Shown piece after piece: positions 42,751 through 51,264 of a stretch of DNA of 64,000 nt (position 1 is its first letter; the number at the start of each line of letters is the position of its first letter). Origin of the DNA: Flavobacterium sp. (GTDB taxonomy: Bacteria > Bacteroidota > Bacteroidia > Flavobacteriales > Flavobacteriaceae); the NCBI RefSeq assembly GCF_039595935.1, contig NZ_JBCNKR010000004.1:1177001-1241000 (forward strand), written 5' to 3'. The notes under the pieces were generated by a model. That model had not been told where the DNA came from. It searched no databases and worked only from the letters and a program-made list of their open reading frames with translations. The translations under genes were made by a program, and so were the position numbers.

Positions 42751-43608
42751 ATGAAATTATTCAATTTTTCAAAAAACAAACCCGAAGATAACGAAGAAGA
42801 CAGATTAGAAAATTACGCCGAAATGCTTAATTGCAAACTATTGTTTATCGATGAACCTAAAATAGATGGCGACAAAATTTTAGACGAATTAAAAAAGCAT
42901 TTTGATAATGTAGAAAACGTCAGCAAAGACAAATCTTTTATATTTCAGTTTTCTGATTTTCAAATTGAACTGGCAGACGCGACAATTCCGGCGCAATGTC
43001 TTATTGCAGTTCCAGATGATGGGAAATTCGAAGTCGAAATTCCTGACACTGCTTTTCAGCAAAACTGGCATTGGCCTGAAGCGGAAGAAATGGTCCGAAA
43101 TTGTAATTACGAAATATTAGTTACTGATTTTATGTCCAGAACTCTGCCTTATAAAGAAAGATTCAATTTGTATATGGAATTTTTAGCGGCAGTGACCAAA
43201 ATAACACAGCCAAACGCTATTTATTCATTTCATGCAGAAAAAATAATAAATCCTGTTGAATTTATTGATGCCTGGGAAAGCGGACATAACTCAATTCTCG
43301 ACATACTTTGCAATGTAAGATTATACAATATTTCTGATTCCGAAAATAATGAACTTATAATGGACAGCGTTGGGCTTCATTCTTTTGGACTTCCCGATTT
43401 TCAAATTAAATTCTCAGAATTCGAATTTGAGGCCAACGATATAGCAAATCTTCTCTGGAACTATGTTTATTATGTTTTTGAATATGGCGATGTAATAGAA
43501 AACGGAAATACTCTTGAAGGAACTGAAAGCGGGTCAAAATGGGTATGCGAACGAGAAATGGCAATAATTTTACCGGAACGCGTAGTACTTAATGTTCAGC
43601 CCGATTAG
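42751..43608 (+). CDS. DUF4261 domain protein
   Basis: A 285-residue cytoplasmic protein. The DUF4261 part includes QFSDFQIELADATIPAQCLI, NWHWPEAEEMVRNCNYEILV and the C-terminal third with NDIANLLWNYVYYVFEYGDV. It starts MKLFNFSKNKPEDNEEDR. The family is found in many bacteria, sometimes near toxin-immunity loci, and has no known function. No toxin is next to it here. Confidence 0.78.
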   Translation: MKLFNFSKNKPEDNEEDRLENYAEMLNCKLLFIDEPKIDGDKILDELKKHFDNVENVSKDKSFIFQFSDFQIELADATIPAQCLIAVPDDGKFEVEIPDTAFQQNWHWPEAEEMVRNCNYEILVTDFMSRTLPYKERFNLYMEFLAAVTKITQPNAIYSFHAEKIINPVEFIDAWESGHNSILDILCNVRLYNISDSENNELIMDSVGLHSFGLPDFQIKFSEFEFEANDIANLLWNYVYYVFEYGDVIENGNTLEGTESGSKWVCEREMAIILPERVVLNVQPD

Positions 43609-43706
43609 ATTTTGATTGCGTATCAAAATATTGATACAATCATTCAATTAGAAAAACTTCCGGCCTAAAAAATTTCCGTATCTTGCATAGAACAAAAACG
43701 GCTGTC

Positions 43707-44120
43707 ATGGTACAAAATATTGAAAACCTAATTCCGCATAGACCACCCTTCCTTTTTGTCGACGAAATACTATCTTATACAAAAGAGGAAATAATAGGCA
43801 CTAAAACATTTGCAGAAAAAGACAATTGGCTAAAAGGAAGTTTTACTGATTTTGAATTTATTCCCGGCACTATTTTAATCGAAGCAATGGCACAATGCGG
43901 AGGCGCAGGAGTAAAGCTTTTAGGAGTAGCAGATGGTGTATTTGGTTTAGTAAGCATTGAAAATGCTGAGTTTTACAGTGGAGCAAAATTTGGTGATGAA
44001 ATAAAATTTGTAGTAGAAAACATCCGCTTAAGCGAAAAAATAATCAAACAACAAGGAACTGCTTATATTGACAACAAACCCATTTTGAAAGCAGGCTGGA
44101 TGTGTGTGAAAATTTCTTGA
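43707..44120 (+). CDS. FabZ-like hotdog 3-hydroxyacyl-ACP dehydratase
   Basis: A 137-residue protein read from the ATG at 43707; an in-frame TTG at 43683 adds only eight unconserved residues. It is a single hotdog domain with IPHRPPFLFVDEIL carrying the catalytic His11, and IPGTILIEAMAQCGGAGVKL in place of the usual FPGVLIIEAMAQ with its active-site Glu. FabZ proper dehydrates 3-hydroxyacyl-ACP in fatty-acid synthesis, usually beside lpxA/lpxC or fab genes. Here it stands alone, so it is probably a second, pathway-specific paralogue (for example for an aryl polyene or other polyketide-like lipid). Confidence 0.8.
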   Translation: MVQNIENLIPHRPPFLFVDEILSYTKEEIIGTKTFAEKDNWLKGSFTDFEFIPGTILIEAMAQCGGAGVKLLGVADGVFGLVSIENAEFYSGAKFGDEIKFVVENIRLSEKIIKQQGTAYIDNKPILKAGWMCVKIS

Positions 44121-44189
44121 AATATTTTTTAAATAAAACTATTCTTACAAATAAAATTTATACTTTCGCAAAGAATTTATAGAATAGAT

Positions 44190-44636
44190 ATGGAAAATCA
44201 CAATACTGAAGACTCAGTTTTTCAGGAAATACCAACAGAAAAAATTTATACAGAAAAACAAATTAGACTAGGAACCTTTTTTTGCGGTCCGTTAGTTGCC
44301 GGTTATTGTTTAGCAGAAAATTTTAAAGCTTTTGGTGATAAGGAAAAAGCAAAAAAAACTTGGTTAATTACAATTCTTTCTTCTTTCTTGGTCATTCTTC
44401 TTATATTTTCAATTCCCGAGAATATTAATATTCCAAACATTATTTTTCCAATTATTTATACTGGAATAGCTTCTTTCATTATAAAAAAATATCAAGAAAA
44501 AGATATCAAAAAGCATTTAGAAAATGGAGGTGAAACTTTTGGAGGCTGGAGAACAGTTTTGATTGGTCTTATTAGTTTAGCTGCATTTTGTTTAGTAATT
44601 ATTGGTGCTTATATTTTATTAGACTTGGCTTTATAA
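44190..44636 (+). CDS. Uncharacterised small membrane protein
   Basis: A 148-residue protein. A polar N-terminus of about 45 residues is followed by three hydrophobic segments (about 62-78, 83-97 and 126-147). GPLVAGYCLAENFKAFGDKE near 32-50 is a distinctive stretch shared, as I recall, with some uncharacterised Bacteroidota proteins. No named family is recognised. TACTTTCG about 25 bp upstream may be a -7 box. Confidence 0.7.
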   Translation: MENHNTEDSVFQEIPTEKIYTEKQIRLGTFFCGPLVAGYCLAENFKAFGDKEKAKKTWLITILSSFLVILLIFSIPENINIPNIIFPIIYTGIASFIIKKYQEKDIKKHLENGGETFGGWRTVLIGLISLAAFCLVIIGAYILLDLAL

Positions 44637-44750
44637 AATTATTGTTAATTAACTTTGTCCGAAACATACCTTAAAATTGTCTTTTAAACACCTTAATCAA
44701 TTGATTTTTAGATTGTAAATTTACTTTACTAATTTTATAAATCAATAAAA

Positions 44751-45236
44751 ATGAGTGCTATAGATTTTACAACCGCATTATTAGTCGATCAATCTGCTCA
44801 GGAAGTTTTTAAAGCCGTTACCAATGTGCGAGGCTGGTGGTCAGAAGAAATTGAAGGCAATACAGCTAATTTAAATGATGAGTTTGATTATCATTACGAA
44901 GATATTCATCACTGCAAAGTACAATTAATCGAAGTAATTCCGAATCAGAAAATAGTCTGGCTCGTAAAAGAAAACTACTTTAAATTTACAGAAGACAAAA
45001 CAGAATGGACAGGTACTAAACCCACTTTTGAAATTTCTGAAAAAGACGGAAAAACAGAACTTCGTTTTACACATTTCGGCTTAACTTCAGAATATGAATG
45101 TTTCGAAATTTGCCGCAACGCCTGGACAAACTACATTCAAAACAGCCTTAAAAAACTAATTGAAACCGGAAAAGGTGAACCAAACGCAACTGGAAAACCA
45201 CAAACCGAAAACGAAAAGAAATTATCTCAAAATTAA
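44751..45236 (+). CDS. SRPBCC/AHSA1-type START-like protein
   Basis: A 161-residue cytoplasmic protein with the helix-grip fold of the AHSA1 group: DQSAQEVFKAVTNVRGWWSE, VQLIEVIPNQKIVWLVKENY and TELRFTHFGLTSEYECFEIC. It ends in a basic, polar tail. Members bind hydrophobic ligands or act as Hsp90 activators in eukaryotes; bacterial members are mostly uncharacterised. It is followed by a CCACAGATTA inverted repeat. A distinct second AHSA1-like gene is at 55044. Confidence 0.85.
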   Translation: MSAIDFTTALLVDQSAQEVFKAVTNVRGWWSEEIEGNTANLNDEFDYHYEDIHHCKVQLIEVIPNQKIVWLVKENYFKFTEDKTEWTGTKPTFEISEKDGKTELRFTHFGLTSEYECFEICRNAWTNYIQNSLKKLIETGKGEPNATGKPQTENEKKLSQN

Positions 45237-45238
45237 AG

Positions 45239-45347
45239 TTTTGCCACAGATTAAAGGATTAACTTAGATTTTTTAATCCTTTTAATCCTTTTAATCTTTT
45301 TAATCTGTGGCAAAAAACCTTAGCATCTTACTAACTTAGAACCTTAG
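45239..45347. repeat. CCACAGATTA inverted repeat plus 8-bp-period array
   Basis: TTTTGCCACAGATTAAA (45239-45255) pairs perfectly with 45299-45315 over 17 bp. The loop holds three TTTTAATCC-type repeats. Directly after it CTTAG-type pentamers start at 45319, 45327, 45335 and 45343, exactly 8 bp apart. Confidence 0.8.
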
Positions 45348-45433
45348 CCACTTTTAAGCTACAACAATCATAGATTTGACTACAGCTGTGTTTTTGATGT
45401 TCCGCAACTTTGTAATATCAAAAATTAGAACTT

Positions 45434-46330
45434 ATGAAAATTATAATTACAGGTTCTTTAGGGAACATCAGCAAGCCATTAACGGCAGAATTAGTTCAAA
45501 AAGGACATTCGGTTACAGTTATTACAAGCAGTAACGAACGACAAAAAGAAATAGAAGTATTAGGCGCAAAAGCAGCTATTGGTTCTGTAAATGATTTGAG
45601 TTTTTTAACCCAGACCTTTACTGGTGCAGATGCCGTTTATTGCATGATTCCGCGTGCGAATTATTTTGATCCGAATTTGGATTTAGATGCATTTACCCGC
45701 AAAATCGGGAATAATTATGCAGAAGCTATTAAAAAATCTGGCGTAAAAAGAGTTGTATTTTTAAGCAGTATTGGTGCACATTTAAAAGAAAAATCAGGAA
45801 TTATTCAGCGTTATAATGAAATCGAAAGCGTTTTAAACCAGCTTTCAGATGTTTCGATAACATTTATGCGTCCAACATCATTTTATTACAATTTGCTGGC
45901 TTACATTCCTTCAATCAAAAATCAGGGATTTATTGCGGCAAATTATGGAGCCGATTCTACAATTCCGTGGGTTTCTCCCAATGATATTGCCAGCGCTATT
46001 GCCGAAGAACTTACTACTCCGCTTGACGGCAAAAAAATTCGTTATGTAGCCAGCGAAGAATTAACCGGACACGAAACCGTAAAAATTCTGGGCGAAGCCA
46101 TAGGAAAACCAAATTTAGAGTGGAAATTAATTAGCGATGAAGAAACCTTAAACGGATTAATTTCTGTGGGAATGCAGCCTAAAATCGCAAAAGGTCTTGT
46201 TGAAATGTATGCTGCACTATACAACGATACTCTGGGAGCAGATTATTATGCAAATCGTCCAGCTCAATTAGGAAAAACAAAAATGGCAGAATATGCCAAA
46301 GAATTTGCAGCAATTTATAACCAAAAATAG
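45434..46330 (+). CDS. NmrA/atypical SDR NAD(P)-binding protein
   Basis: A 298-residue Rossmann-fold protein. The dinucleotide site is ITGSLGNISKPLTAEL; VYCMIPRANYFDPN, VKRVVFLSSIGAHLKE and ITFMRPTSFYYNLL follow the NmrA-like pattern. These proteins act as NAD(P)H-dependent quinone or isoflavone reductases, or as redox sensors. The AraC-type regulator starts 12 bp downstream on the same strand, so both are probably one unit. No catalytic Tyr-x-x-x-Lys is obvious, in line with atypical SDRs. Confidence 0.88.
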   Translation: MKIIITGSLGNISKPLTAELVQKGHSVTVITSSNERQKEIEVLGAKAAIGSVNDLSFLTQTFTGADAVYCMIPRANYFDPNLDLDAFTRKIGNNYAEAIKKSGVKRVVFLSSIGAHLKEKSGIIQRYNEIESVLNQLSDVSITFMRPTSFYYNLLAYIPSIKNQGFIAANYGADSTIPWVSPNDIASAIAEELTTPLDGKKIRYVASEELTGHETVKILGEAIGKPNLEWKLISDEETLNGLISVGMQPKIAKGLVEMYAALYNDTLGADYYANRPAQLGKTKMAEYAKEFAAIYNQK

Positions 46331-46342
46331 GTAACTTAGGCT

Positions 46343-47257
46343 ATGGCAAATCAGCAACCACATCGAATAAAAAGCATCAGCGAATTTCATCAGTTTAGAG
46401 ATTTGCCAAAGCCTGAGCATCCGCTTGTAAGTGTTTACAATTTTCAAGATTTAAAATATCTCAACGAACAAGAACCCAAAAGCCTCATTCTTGATTTTTA
46501 TTCCATTGCATTAAAAAGAAACGCCAATGCCAAAATGCGCTACGGCCAGCAGGAATATGATTTTAAAGAAGGCGTAATGCTGTTTATAGCGCCCGGACAG
46601 GTTTTTTCAATTGAAGGAAATTCTGAATTACAGCATACAGGTTATTCGTTATTGATTCATCCTGATTTTTTATGGAATACACCGCTTGCGCAGAAAATTA
46701 AGCAATACGAATATTTTGGCTATGCCGTTCATGAAGCGCTTCATCTTTCTGATAAAGAAGAAAAAATGGTTATTGATCTTATGAAAAATATTCAGCAGGA
46801 ATATCAATCTAATATCGATAAATTCAGTCAGGATGTAATTATTGCGCAAATCGAATTATTACTCACCTATTCAGAACGTTTTTACAACAGACAGTTTATA
46901 ACCCGCAAAATAAGCAATCATCAAATTCTGGCACGTTTAGAAAAACTTCTCGACGATTATTTCAATCAGGATTCACTGGCAGAAAAAGGACTTCCAACTG
47001 TACATTTTATAGCCGAAAACTTAAATGTTTCTCCCAATTATCTAAGCGGATTATTAAAGCATCTTACGGGACAGAGCACCCAACAGCATATTCACAATAA
47101 ACTAATCGAAAAAGCAAAAGAAAAACTTTCGACGACAAACTTAACCGTAAGCGAAATTGCTTTTGAATTGGGTTTTGAACATCAACAATCTTTCAGTAAA
47201 TTATTCAAAACCAAGACCAATTTTTCGCCTTTAGAATTCCGACAATCTTTCAATTAA
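46343..47257 (+). CDS. AraC-family transcriptional regulator
   Basis: A 304-residue regulator. Residues 1-170 are a cupin-like ligand domain (MRYGQQEYDFKEGVMLFIAP, GYSLLIHPDFLWNTPLAQKI). The double HTH fills about 205-300: FIAENLNVSPNYLSGLLKHL and VSEIAFELGFEHQQSFSKLF, ending SPLEFRQSFN. It probably controls the NmrA-type gene 12 bp upstream, whose product could alter the inducer. The inducer itself is unknown. Confidence 0.92.
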   Translation: MANQQPHRIKSISEFHQFRDLPKPEHPLVSVYNFQDLKYLNEQEPKSLILDFYSIALKRNANAKMRYGQQEYDFKEGVMLFIAPGQVFSIEGNSELQHTGYSLLIHPDFLWNTPLAQKIKQYEYFGYAVHEALHLSDKEEKMVIDLMKNIQQEYQSNIDKFSQDVIIAQIELLLTYSERFYNRQFITRKISNHQILARLEKLLDDYFNQDSLAEKGLPTVHFIAENLNVSPNYLSGLLKHLTGQSTQQHIHNKLIEKAKEKLSTTNLTVSEIAFELGFEHQQSFSKLFKTKTNFSPLEFRQSFN

Positions 47258-47320
47258 AAAAAATAAATATAAAGAATCATAATTTTCCTATATTCGTAAG
47301 AACAAAAAAAAATAAAAATT

Positions 47321-47746
47321 ATGGATCCTTATTTAAGGAATACTTTAGCTGTAATAGCCGGAATAGCGGTTGGAAGTTTAGTAAATATGAGTATCATTGC
47401 TTTAGGCGAGTCATGGATTCCGCTTCCGGATGGAGTCGATAATAAAACAATGACAGGACTTCAAAACACCATGCATCTATTCGAAATAAAGCATTTTCTT
47501 TTTCCATTTTTAGCCCACGCAACAGGAACCTTTTTTGGTGCCGTTACTACAGCATTAATTGCCATAAACCATAAGAAGAAATTAGCTCTTGGTATTGGTG
47601 CTTTTTTTCTTTTTGGAGGAATCGTAATGGTGTGTTCTCTTCCCTCTCCTATTTGGTTTACAATAGTAGATTTAGTTTTTGCTTATATACCGACGGCTTA
47701 TCTGGCTTTAAAACTGGCCTGCAGAAAACAGAAAAAAACAGAATAA
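47321..47746 (+). CDS. Uncharacterised four-helix membrane protein
   Basis: A 141-residue protein with four membrane helices (about 6-27, 54-80, 88-107 and 110-130). It begins MDPYLRNTLAVIAGIAVGSL and keeps polar residues such as HLFEIKHFLFPFLAHATG between helices 1 and 2. I do not recognise a family. TATATTCG at 47289-47296 may be a -7 box. The next gene starts only 7 bp after the stop, so the two products may be related in function. Confidence 0.75.
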   Translation: MDPYLRNTLAVIAGIAVGSLVNMSIIALGESWIPLPDGVDNKTMTGLQNTMHLFEIKHFLFPFLAHATGTFFGAVTTALIAINHKKKLALGIGAFFLFGGIVMVCSLPSPIWFTIVDLVFAYIPTAYLALKLACRKQKKTE

Positions 47747-47753
47747 TTAGATT

Positions 47754-47969
47754 ATGAGCGAGAAAACACCCAAGCAAAAACCTGCAAAAATGTGTTACAG
47801 TCACATTGGCGGAAAACTGGGTCAGCTGCTCGCCGTAACTTTTGCTGAAAAAGGCTGGATCGCCAGGAAAAACCCAGCTGACAAACACTTTTATATTACT
47901 GATTTAGGACAAAAAGAATTCGCTAAATTAAGTATTGATCTTTCTCAGATAAAAGCAGAAGACTTATAG
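47754..47969 (+). CDS. Stand-alone C-terminal domain of an ArsR-type regulator
   Basis: A 71-residue protein. CYSHIGGKLGQLLAVTFAEK is close to the CYDHLAGRLGV motif found after the HTH in a group of ArsR/SmtB-like regulators, and FYITDLGQKEFAKLSIDLSQ fits the end of the same domain. The winged HTH that normally precedes it is absent, and I see no HTH coding sequence upstream in any frame: the preceding gene is the membrane protein at 47321. It is therefore either a domain that works on its own or a relic. The start follows the previous stop by 7 bp. Confidence 0.68.
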   Translation: MSEKTPKQKPAKMCYSHIGGKLGQLLAVTFAEKGWIARKNPADKHFYITDLGQKEFAKLSIDLSQIKAEDL

Positions 47970-48042
47970 AATTTCCTTTTTCTTTTAATTCAAAACGTAC
48001 TCCTAAATTTCTTACCTTAGTTTGCTTTTAAATCTTTAAATT

Positions 48043-48411
48043 ATGACTAAGAAAGAAATTGCTCAAAACTTCTTAAAGCTTGCTGCAAGCGGACATTCGC
48101 ATGAAGCATTCCGATTGTATGTAGGCAAAAATTTCAAACACCATAATTCTCATTTTAAAGGTGATGGCGAAACTTTAATGCTGGCCATGGAAGAATCATC
48201 CCGAAAAAATCCCCATAAAATTTTTAAAATTCATCATATTTTAGAAGATGATAATCTGGTTGCGGTGCATTCGCATTTGCAGCAGACTCCAACTGATATT
48301 GGTTTTGCCGTTGTTCATATTTTAAAATTTAAAGAAAATAAAATTATAGAGCTCTGGGATTTAGGACAGCCAATTCCATCTGAATCAATAAATGAAAATG
48401 GAATGTTTTGA
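48043..48411 (+). CDS. SnoaL-like (NTF2-fold) protein
   Basis: A 122-residue cytoplasmic protein with an NTF2-like fold of the SnoaL-like type. GKNFKHHNSHFKGDGETLML, LEDDNLVAVHSHLQQTP and the closing FKENKIIELWDLGQPIPSES are characteristic. SnoaL members cyclise polyketides, but most small bacterial relatives have unknown or epimerase-like roles. It stands alone and has no polyketide genes nearby. Confidence 0.85.
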   Translation: MTKKEIAQNFLKLAASGHSHEAFRLYVGKNFKHHNSHFKGDGETLMLAMEESSRKNPHKIFKIHHILEDDNLVAVHSHLQQTPTDIGFAVVHILKFKENKIIELWDLGQPIPSESINENGMF

Positions 48412-48518
48412 TTTAATGGTTATTGTTAATTATTAATAATTAATAATTAATTATGAGTTGAAAACTGTGACTGTGACTAAAAAACGAGACTAAAAACCCA
48501 AAAAACCAAGATTACAAA

Positions 48519-49568
48519 ATGAACTTTCTATCTAAAACCTTTTTCTTCTTTTCATTGATTCTTCTTTTTTCAGGCTGTAATTCATTTGCTCAGAAAAAAG
48601 ACAATTACAGCGCACAAATCGACAGTGTTGTTATTAATAGCACTTCTCCGGTTTTTAATGGCGTAGTTTTAATTTCGAAAAACGGAAAAACTCTATATTC
48701 GGCAGCAAAAGGATTTGCCAATTTTGAGACTAAGAAACCTTTAATGATAGATTCTCAGTTTGAAATCATGTCAAACAGTAAACAGGTTGCGGCGGTTTTA
48801 CTTTTATTAGAAGTTGAAAAAGGCAAAGTTGATTTACAATCTCCAATTAAAAAATACCTTCCGGAATTGACACAGTCCTGGGCAGATTCGGTTACAGTTC
48901 ACCAGCTTTTAAATCATACTCACGGAATTGTCGATTTGCAAAAACCTTTGGCATTTAAACCCGGAACTCAGTTTAGTTATGGAAATTTAAGCTTTAGCCT
49001 TGTCGAAAAAATTGTTGAATTAAGCACTCAAAAAACGTATACAGAAGTTGCCAATGCACTCTTCAAAAAGCTGAAAATGAACAATACATTTTGCTATTCT
49101 AAAGACAGAATACAAAATCTTGCAAAGGGATATTACAATGTAAAAAATGTTTTAGAACCGGTAACTTCAACTCAAATTACGCCTCAAAGTTTAGGTGCTG
49201 ATGGAATTGTTTCTACTGTAAACGACTTATCGATCTGGAATAATAATCTTCATAAAGGAAAAATTCTAAAACCTGAAACCTATCAATTAATGTTGAAATA
49301 TACGATTTCAGCACAGCATAATTTCTTTGGAAAAGCTGAGGAAGGTTACGGATACGGAATTAAAATTATCGAAAAAGAAGCTGTAAAATATGTTGGTCAT
49401 ACAGGTCTGGGCGACGGATTTTCTTCTGTAAATTTGTATTTCCCGGAAAGCGGTGTCAGTTTAGTTGTTTTAGAAAATCAAATGAATGAAAATCGGGATT
49501 TGTTCTATATTTCTGAATTTAAAATCAAAAATATTGTGTTGAAAAGCGATTTAGTTCAAAAAAAATAA
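48519..49568 (+). CDS. Serine hydrolase of the beta-lactamase class C family, lipoprotein
   Basis: A 349-residue protein with lipobox LLFSGC (Cys20). The penicillin-binding motifs are S-x-x-K at Ser85-Lys88 (FEIMSNSKQVAAVL), Y-x-N at Tyr154-Asn156 (FSYGNLSF) and HTG in VGHTGLGDG. These are the marks of class C-like esterases and D-aminopeptidases rather than true resistance enzymes; the KTG triad is HTG. It would act in the periplasm or at the surface. The next gene begins 5 bp after the stop. Confidence 0.9.
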   Translation: MNFLSKTFFFFSLILLFSGCNSFAQKKDNYSAQIDSVVINSTSPVFNGVVLISKNGKTLYSAAKGFANFETKKPLMIDSQFEIMSNSKQVAAVLLLLEVEKGKVDLQSPIKKYLPELTQSWADSVTVHQLLNHTHGIVDLQKPLAFKPGTQFSYGNLSFSLVEKIVELSTQKTYTEVANALFKKLKMNNTFCYSKDRIQNLAKGYYNVKNVLEPVTSTQITPQSLGADGIVSTVNDLSIWNNNLHKGKILKPETYQLMLKYTISAQHNFFGKAEEGYGYGIKIIEKEAVKYVGHTGLGDGFSSVNLYFPESGVSLVVLENQMNENRDLFYISEFKIKNIVLKSDLVQKK

Positions 49569-49573
49569 TAGTA

Positions 49574-49996
49574 ATGGCAAAAAATAAAACCACAGAAACA
49601 GAAAGCAGCGTCATCGATTTTATAAATGCTGTAGACAGTGAAGCTAAAAGAAATGATGCTTTTGAGTTGGTAAAAATAATGACAGAAATCACAGGTTTTG
49701 AGGCTAAAATGTGGGGACCAAGCATTATTGGTTTTGGAGCTTATCATTATAAATACGCCACAGGACATGAAGGTGATGCGCCACTGGCCGCTTTTTCTCC
49801 CAGAAAAGCAGCAACGACTATTTATTTCTATTTACCCGAAAATCAAAGAGAAGAACTTTTTTCGAAACTAGGGAAATACAAAGTTTCTAAAGCCTGTATT
49901 TATGTTAAAAAACTAGCCGACATTGATATTGAAATTTTAAAAAAGATAATTTTGTTATCAATTGAATATACTCTAAATCTATACCCTTCAAAATAA
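49574..49996 (+). CDS. DUF1801 protein
   Basis: A 140-residue cytoplasmic protein that matches DUF1801: AFELVKIMTEITGFEAKMWG, SIIGFGAYHYKYATGHEGDA and PLAAFSPRKAATTIYFYLPE, ending with VSKACIYVKKLADIDIE. The family function is unknown. It lies between a serine hydrolase (5 bp upstream) and an MBL hydrolase (3 bp downstream), so all three probably form one transcript. Confidence 0.85.
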   Translation: MAKNKTTETESSVIDFINAVDSEAKRNDAFELVKIMTEITGFEAKMWGPSIIGFGAYHYKYATGHEGDAPLAAFSPRKAATTIYFYLPENQREELFSKLGKYKVSKACIYVKKLADIDIEILKKIILLSIEYTLNLYPSK

Positions 49997-49999
49997 AAA

Positions 50000-51103
50000 A
50001 TGATCACATTCTTAATTCTATTATTAGTAATAGTTCTTATCGTTTATAATTTTTTACAGCATCCAAAATTCGGAAAAAAACCTTCCGGTGAAAGATTAGC
50101 TTTAATCGAAAAATCACCCCAATATAAAAACGGAAAATTCGAAAACCAGAGTTTTACACCAGATCTTGCAGAAGGAGAAAGCTTTATCGGCGTTTTATTC
50201 GAATTTCTCTTCAAAAAAGTAGACCGAAAAGTTCCAACAGATTTAATTCCGTCAATTAAAACTAATTTGCTTGAACTTCCTCTCGATCAGGATGTTTTGG
50301 TTTGGTTTGGGCATTCTTCTTATTATATTCAGCTTGAAGGAAAACGTTTTTTAATTGATCCCGTTTTCAGCGGTAACGCCTCTCCTATTTCGGGAACAAC
50401 AAAATCATTTAAAGGAAGCGATATTTATACCGCCGATGATATTCCGGAAATTGATTATTTATTGATAACACACGATCATTACGACCATTTAGATTATAAA
50501 ACTATTCTGGAATTAAAACCTAAAATCAAAAAAGTTATTACTGCACTTGGCGTTGGGTCACATTTTGAATTTTGGGGATTTCCAAAAGAAAATGTTATCG
50601 AAAAAGACTGGTTTGAAAAAATTGAATTAGATGAAAATCTAACGCTTTATACAACTCCTTCAAGACATTTTTCGGGCAGAAGTTTTAAACGCTGCAACAC
50701 GCTATGGACTTCATTTGTTCTGCAAGCCAAAGATTTTAAAATGTACTTGGGCGGAGACAGCGGTTACGACAAACATTTTGCCGAAATTGGAGATAAATAC
50801 GGTCCGTTTGACATTGCTTTACTAGATAATGGTCAGTACAATCAAAAATGGAAATATATTCACAATATGCCCGAGGATGTTATAAAAGCAATTAAAGATC
50901 TTAAAGCAAAACGGGTATTTCCTGTGCATTCTTCTAAATTTTCTCTTTCACTGCATGCCTGGGATGAGCCTTTGATTAAAGTTTCTGAACTGAACGCTAA
51001 TTCTGAAAATCCAGTTCCGTTAATTACGCCAATGATTGGTGAATTAGTCGAACTGAAAAACGAAAAACAAGAGTTTAAACAATGGTGGAAAGGGGTGAAT
51101 TAA
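50000..51103 (+). CDS. MBL-fold hydrolase, NAPE-PLD/UlaG-like
   Basis: A 367-residue metallo-beta-lactamase-fold protein. A hydrophobic N-terminal helix (2-18) probably anchors it or acts as a signal. The metal-site motif is ITHDHYDHLD with His158, His160, Asp162 and His163. Further ligands are in SRHFSGRSF and LGGDSGYDKHF, and the end holds FPVHSSKFSLSLHAWDEP. This set of motifs is that of the NAPE-hydrolysing phospholipase D and UlaG-like lactonase group. Substrate is unknown; membrane phospholipids are plausible given the anchor. It is the third gene of the 48519 operon. Confidence 0.9.
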   Translation: MITFLILLLVIVLIVYNFLQHPKFGKKPSGERLALIEKSPQYKNGKFENQSFTPDLAEGESFIGVLFEFLFKKVDRKVPTDLIPSIKTNLLELPLDQDVLVWFGHSSYYIQLEGKRFLIDPVFSGNASPISGTTKSFKGSDIYTADDIPEIDYLLITHDHYDHLDYKTILELKPKIKKVITALGVGSHFEFWGFPKENVIEKDWFEKIELDENLTLYTTPSRHFSGRSFKRCNTLWTSFVLQAKDFKMYLGGDSGYDKHFAEIGDKYGPFDIALLDNGQYNQKWKYIHNMPEDVIKAIKDLKAKRVFPVHSSKFSLSLHAWDEPLIKVSELNANSENPVPLITPMIGELVELKNEKQEFKQWWKGVN

Positions 51104-51171
51104 TTTTAGATTGCAGATTTTAGATTTTTAGGAAAACCTGAAACTTGAAACAAAAAAACTAAAATACTCCT

Positions 51172-51232
51172 TTGTCACCCTGAGCGAAGTCGAAGGGCAC
51201 GCAAAGGTCTTCGACTTCGCTCAGCCTGACAA
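51172..51232. repeat. CTGAGCGAAGTCGAAG inverted repeat
   Basis: Arms 51172-51195 and 51209-51232 (24 bp, two mismatches) both contain CTGAGCGAAGTCGAAG or its complement. The same unit is at 29949-30169. A 22-bp sequence starting CCTGAAACTTGAAAC at 51137-51158 also recurs exactly at 55565-55586. Confidence 0.85.
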
Positions 51233-51264
51233 CACTTGAAAACTTAAAAACCTGAGACAAAAAA

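Noticed and set aside
42751..43608. Toxin-immunity role for the DUF4261 gene
   Set aside because: No toxin-like gene is adjacent, so the idea has no support here.
43683..43706. Upstream TTG start for the FabZ-like gene
   Set aside because: The ATG at 43707 gives the normal length and the extra eight residues are not conserved-looking.
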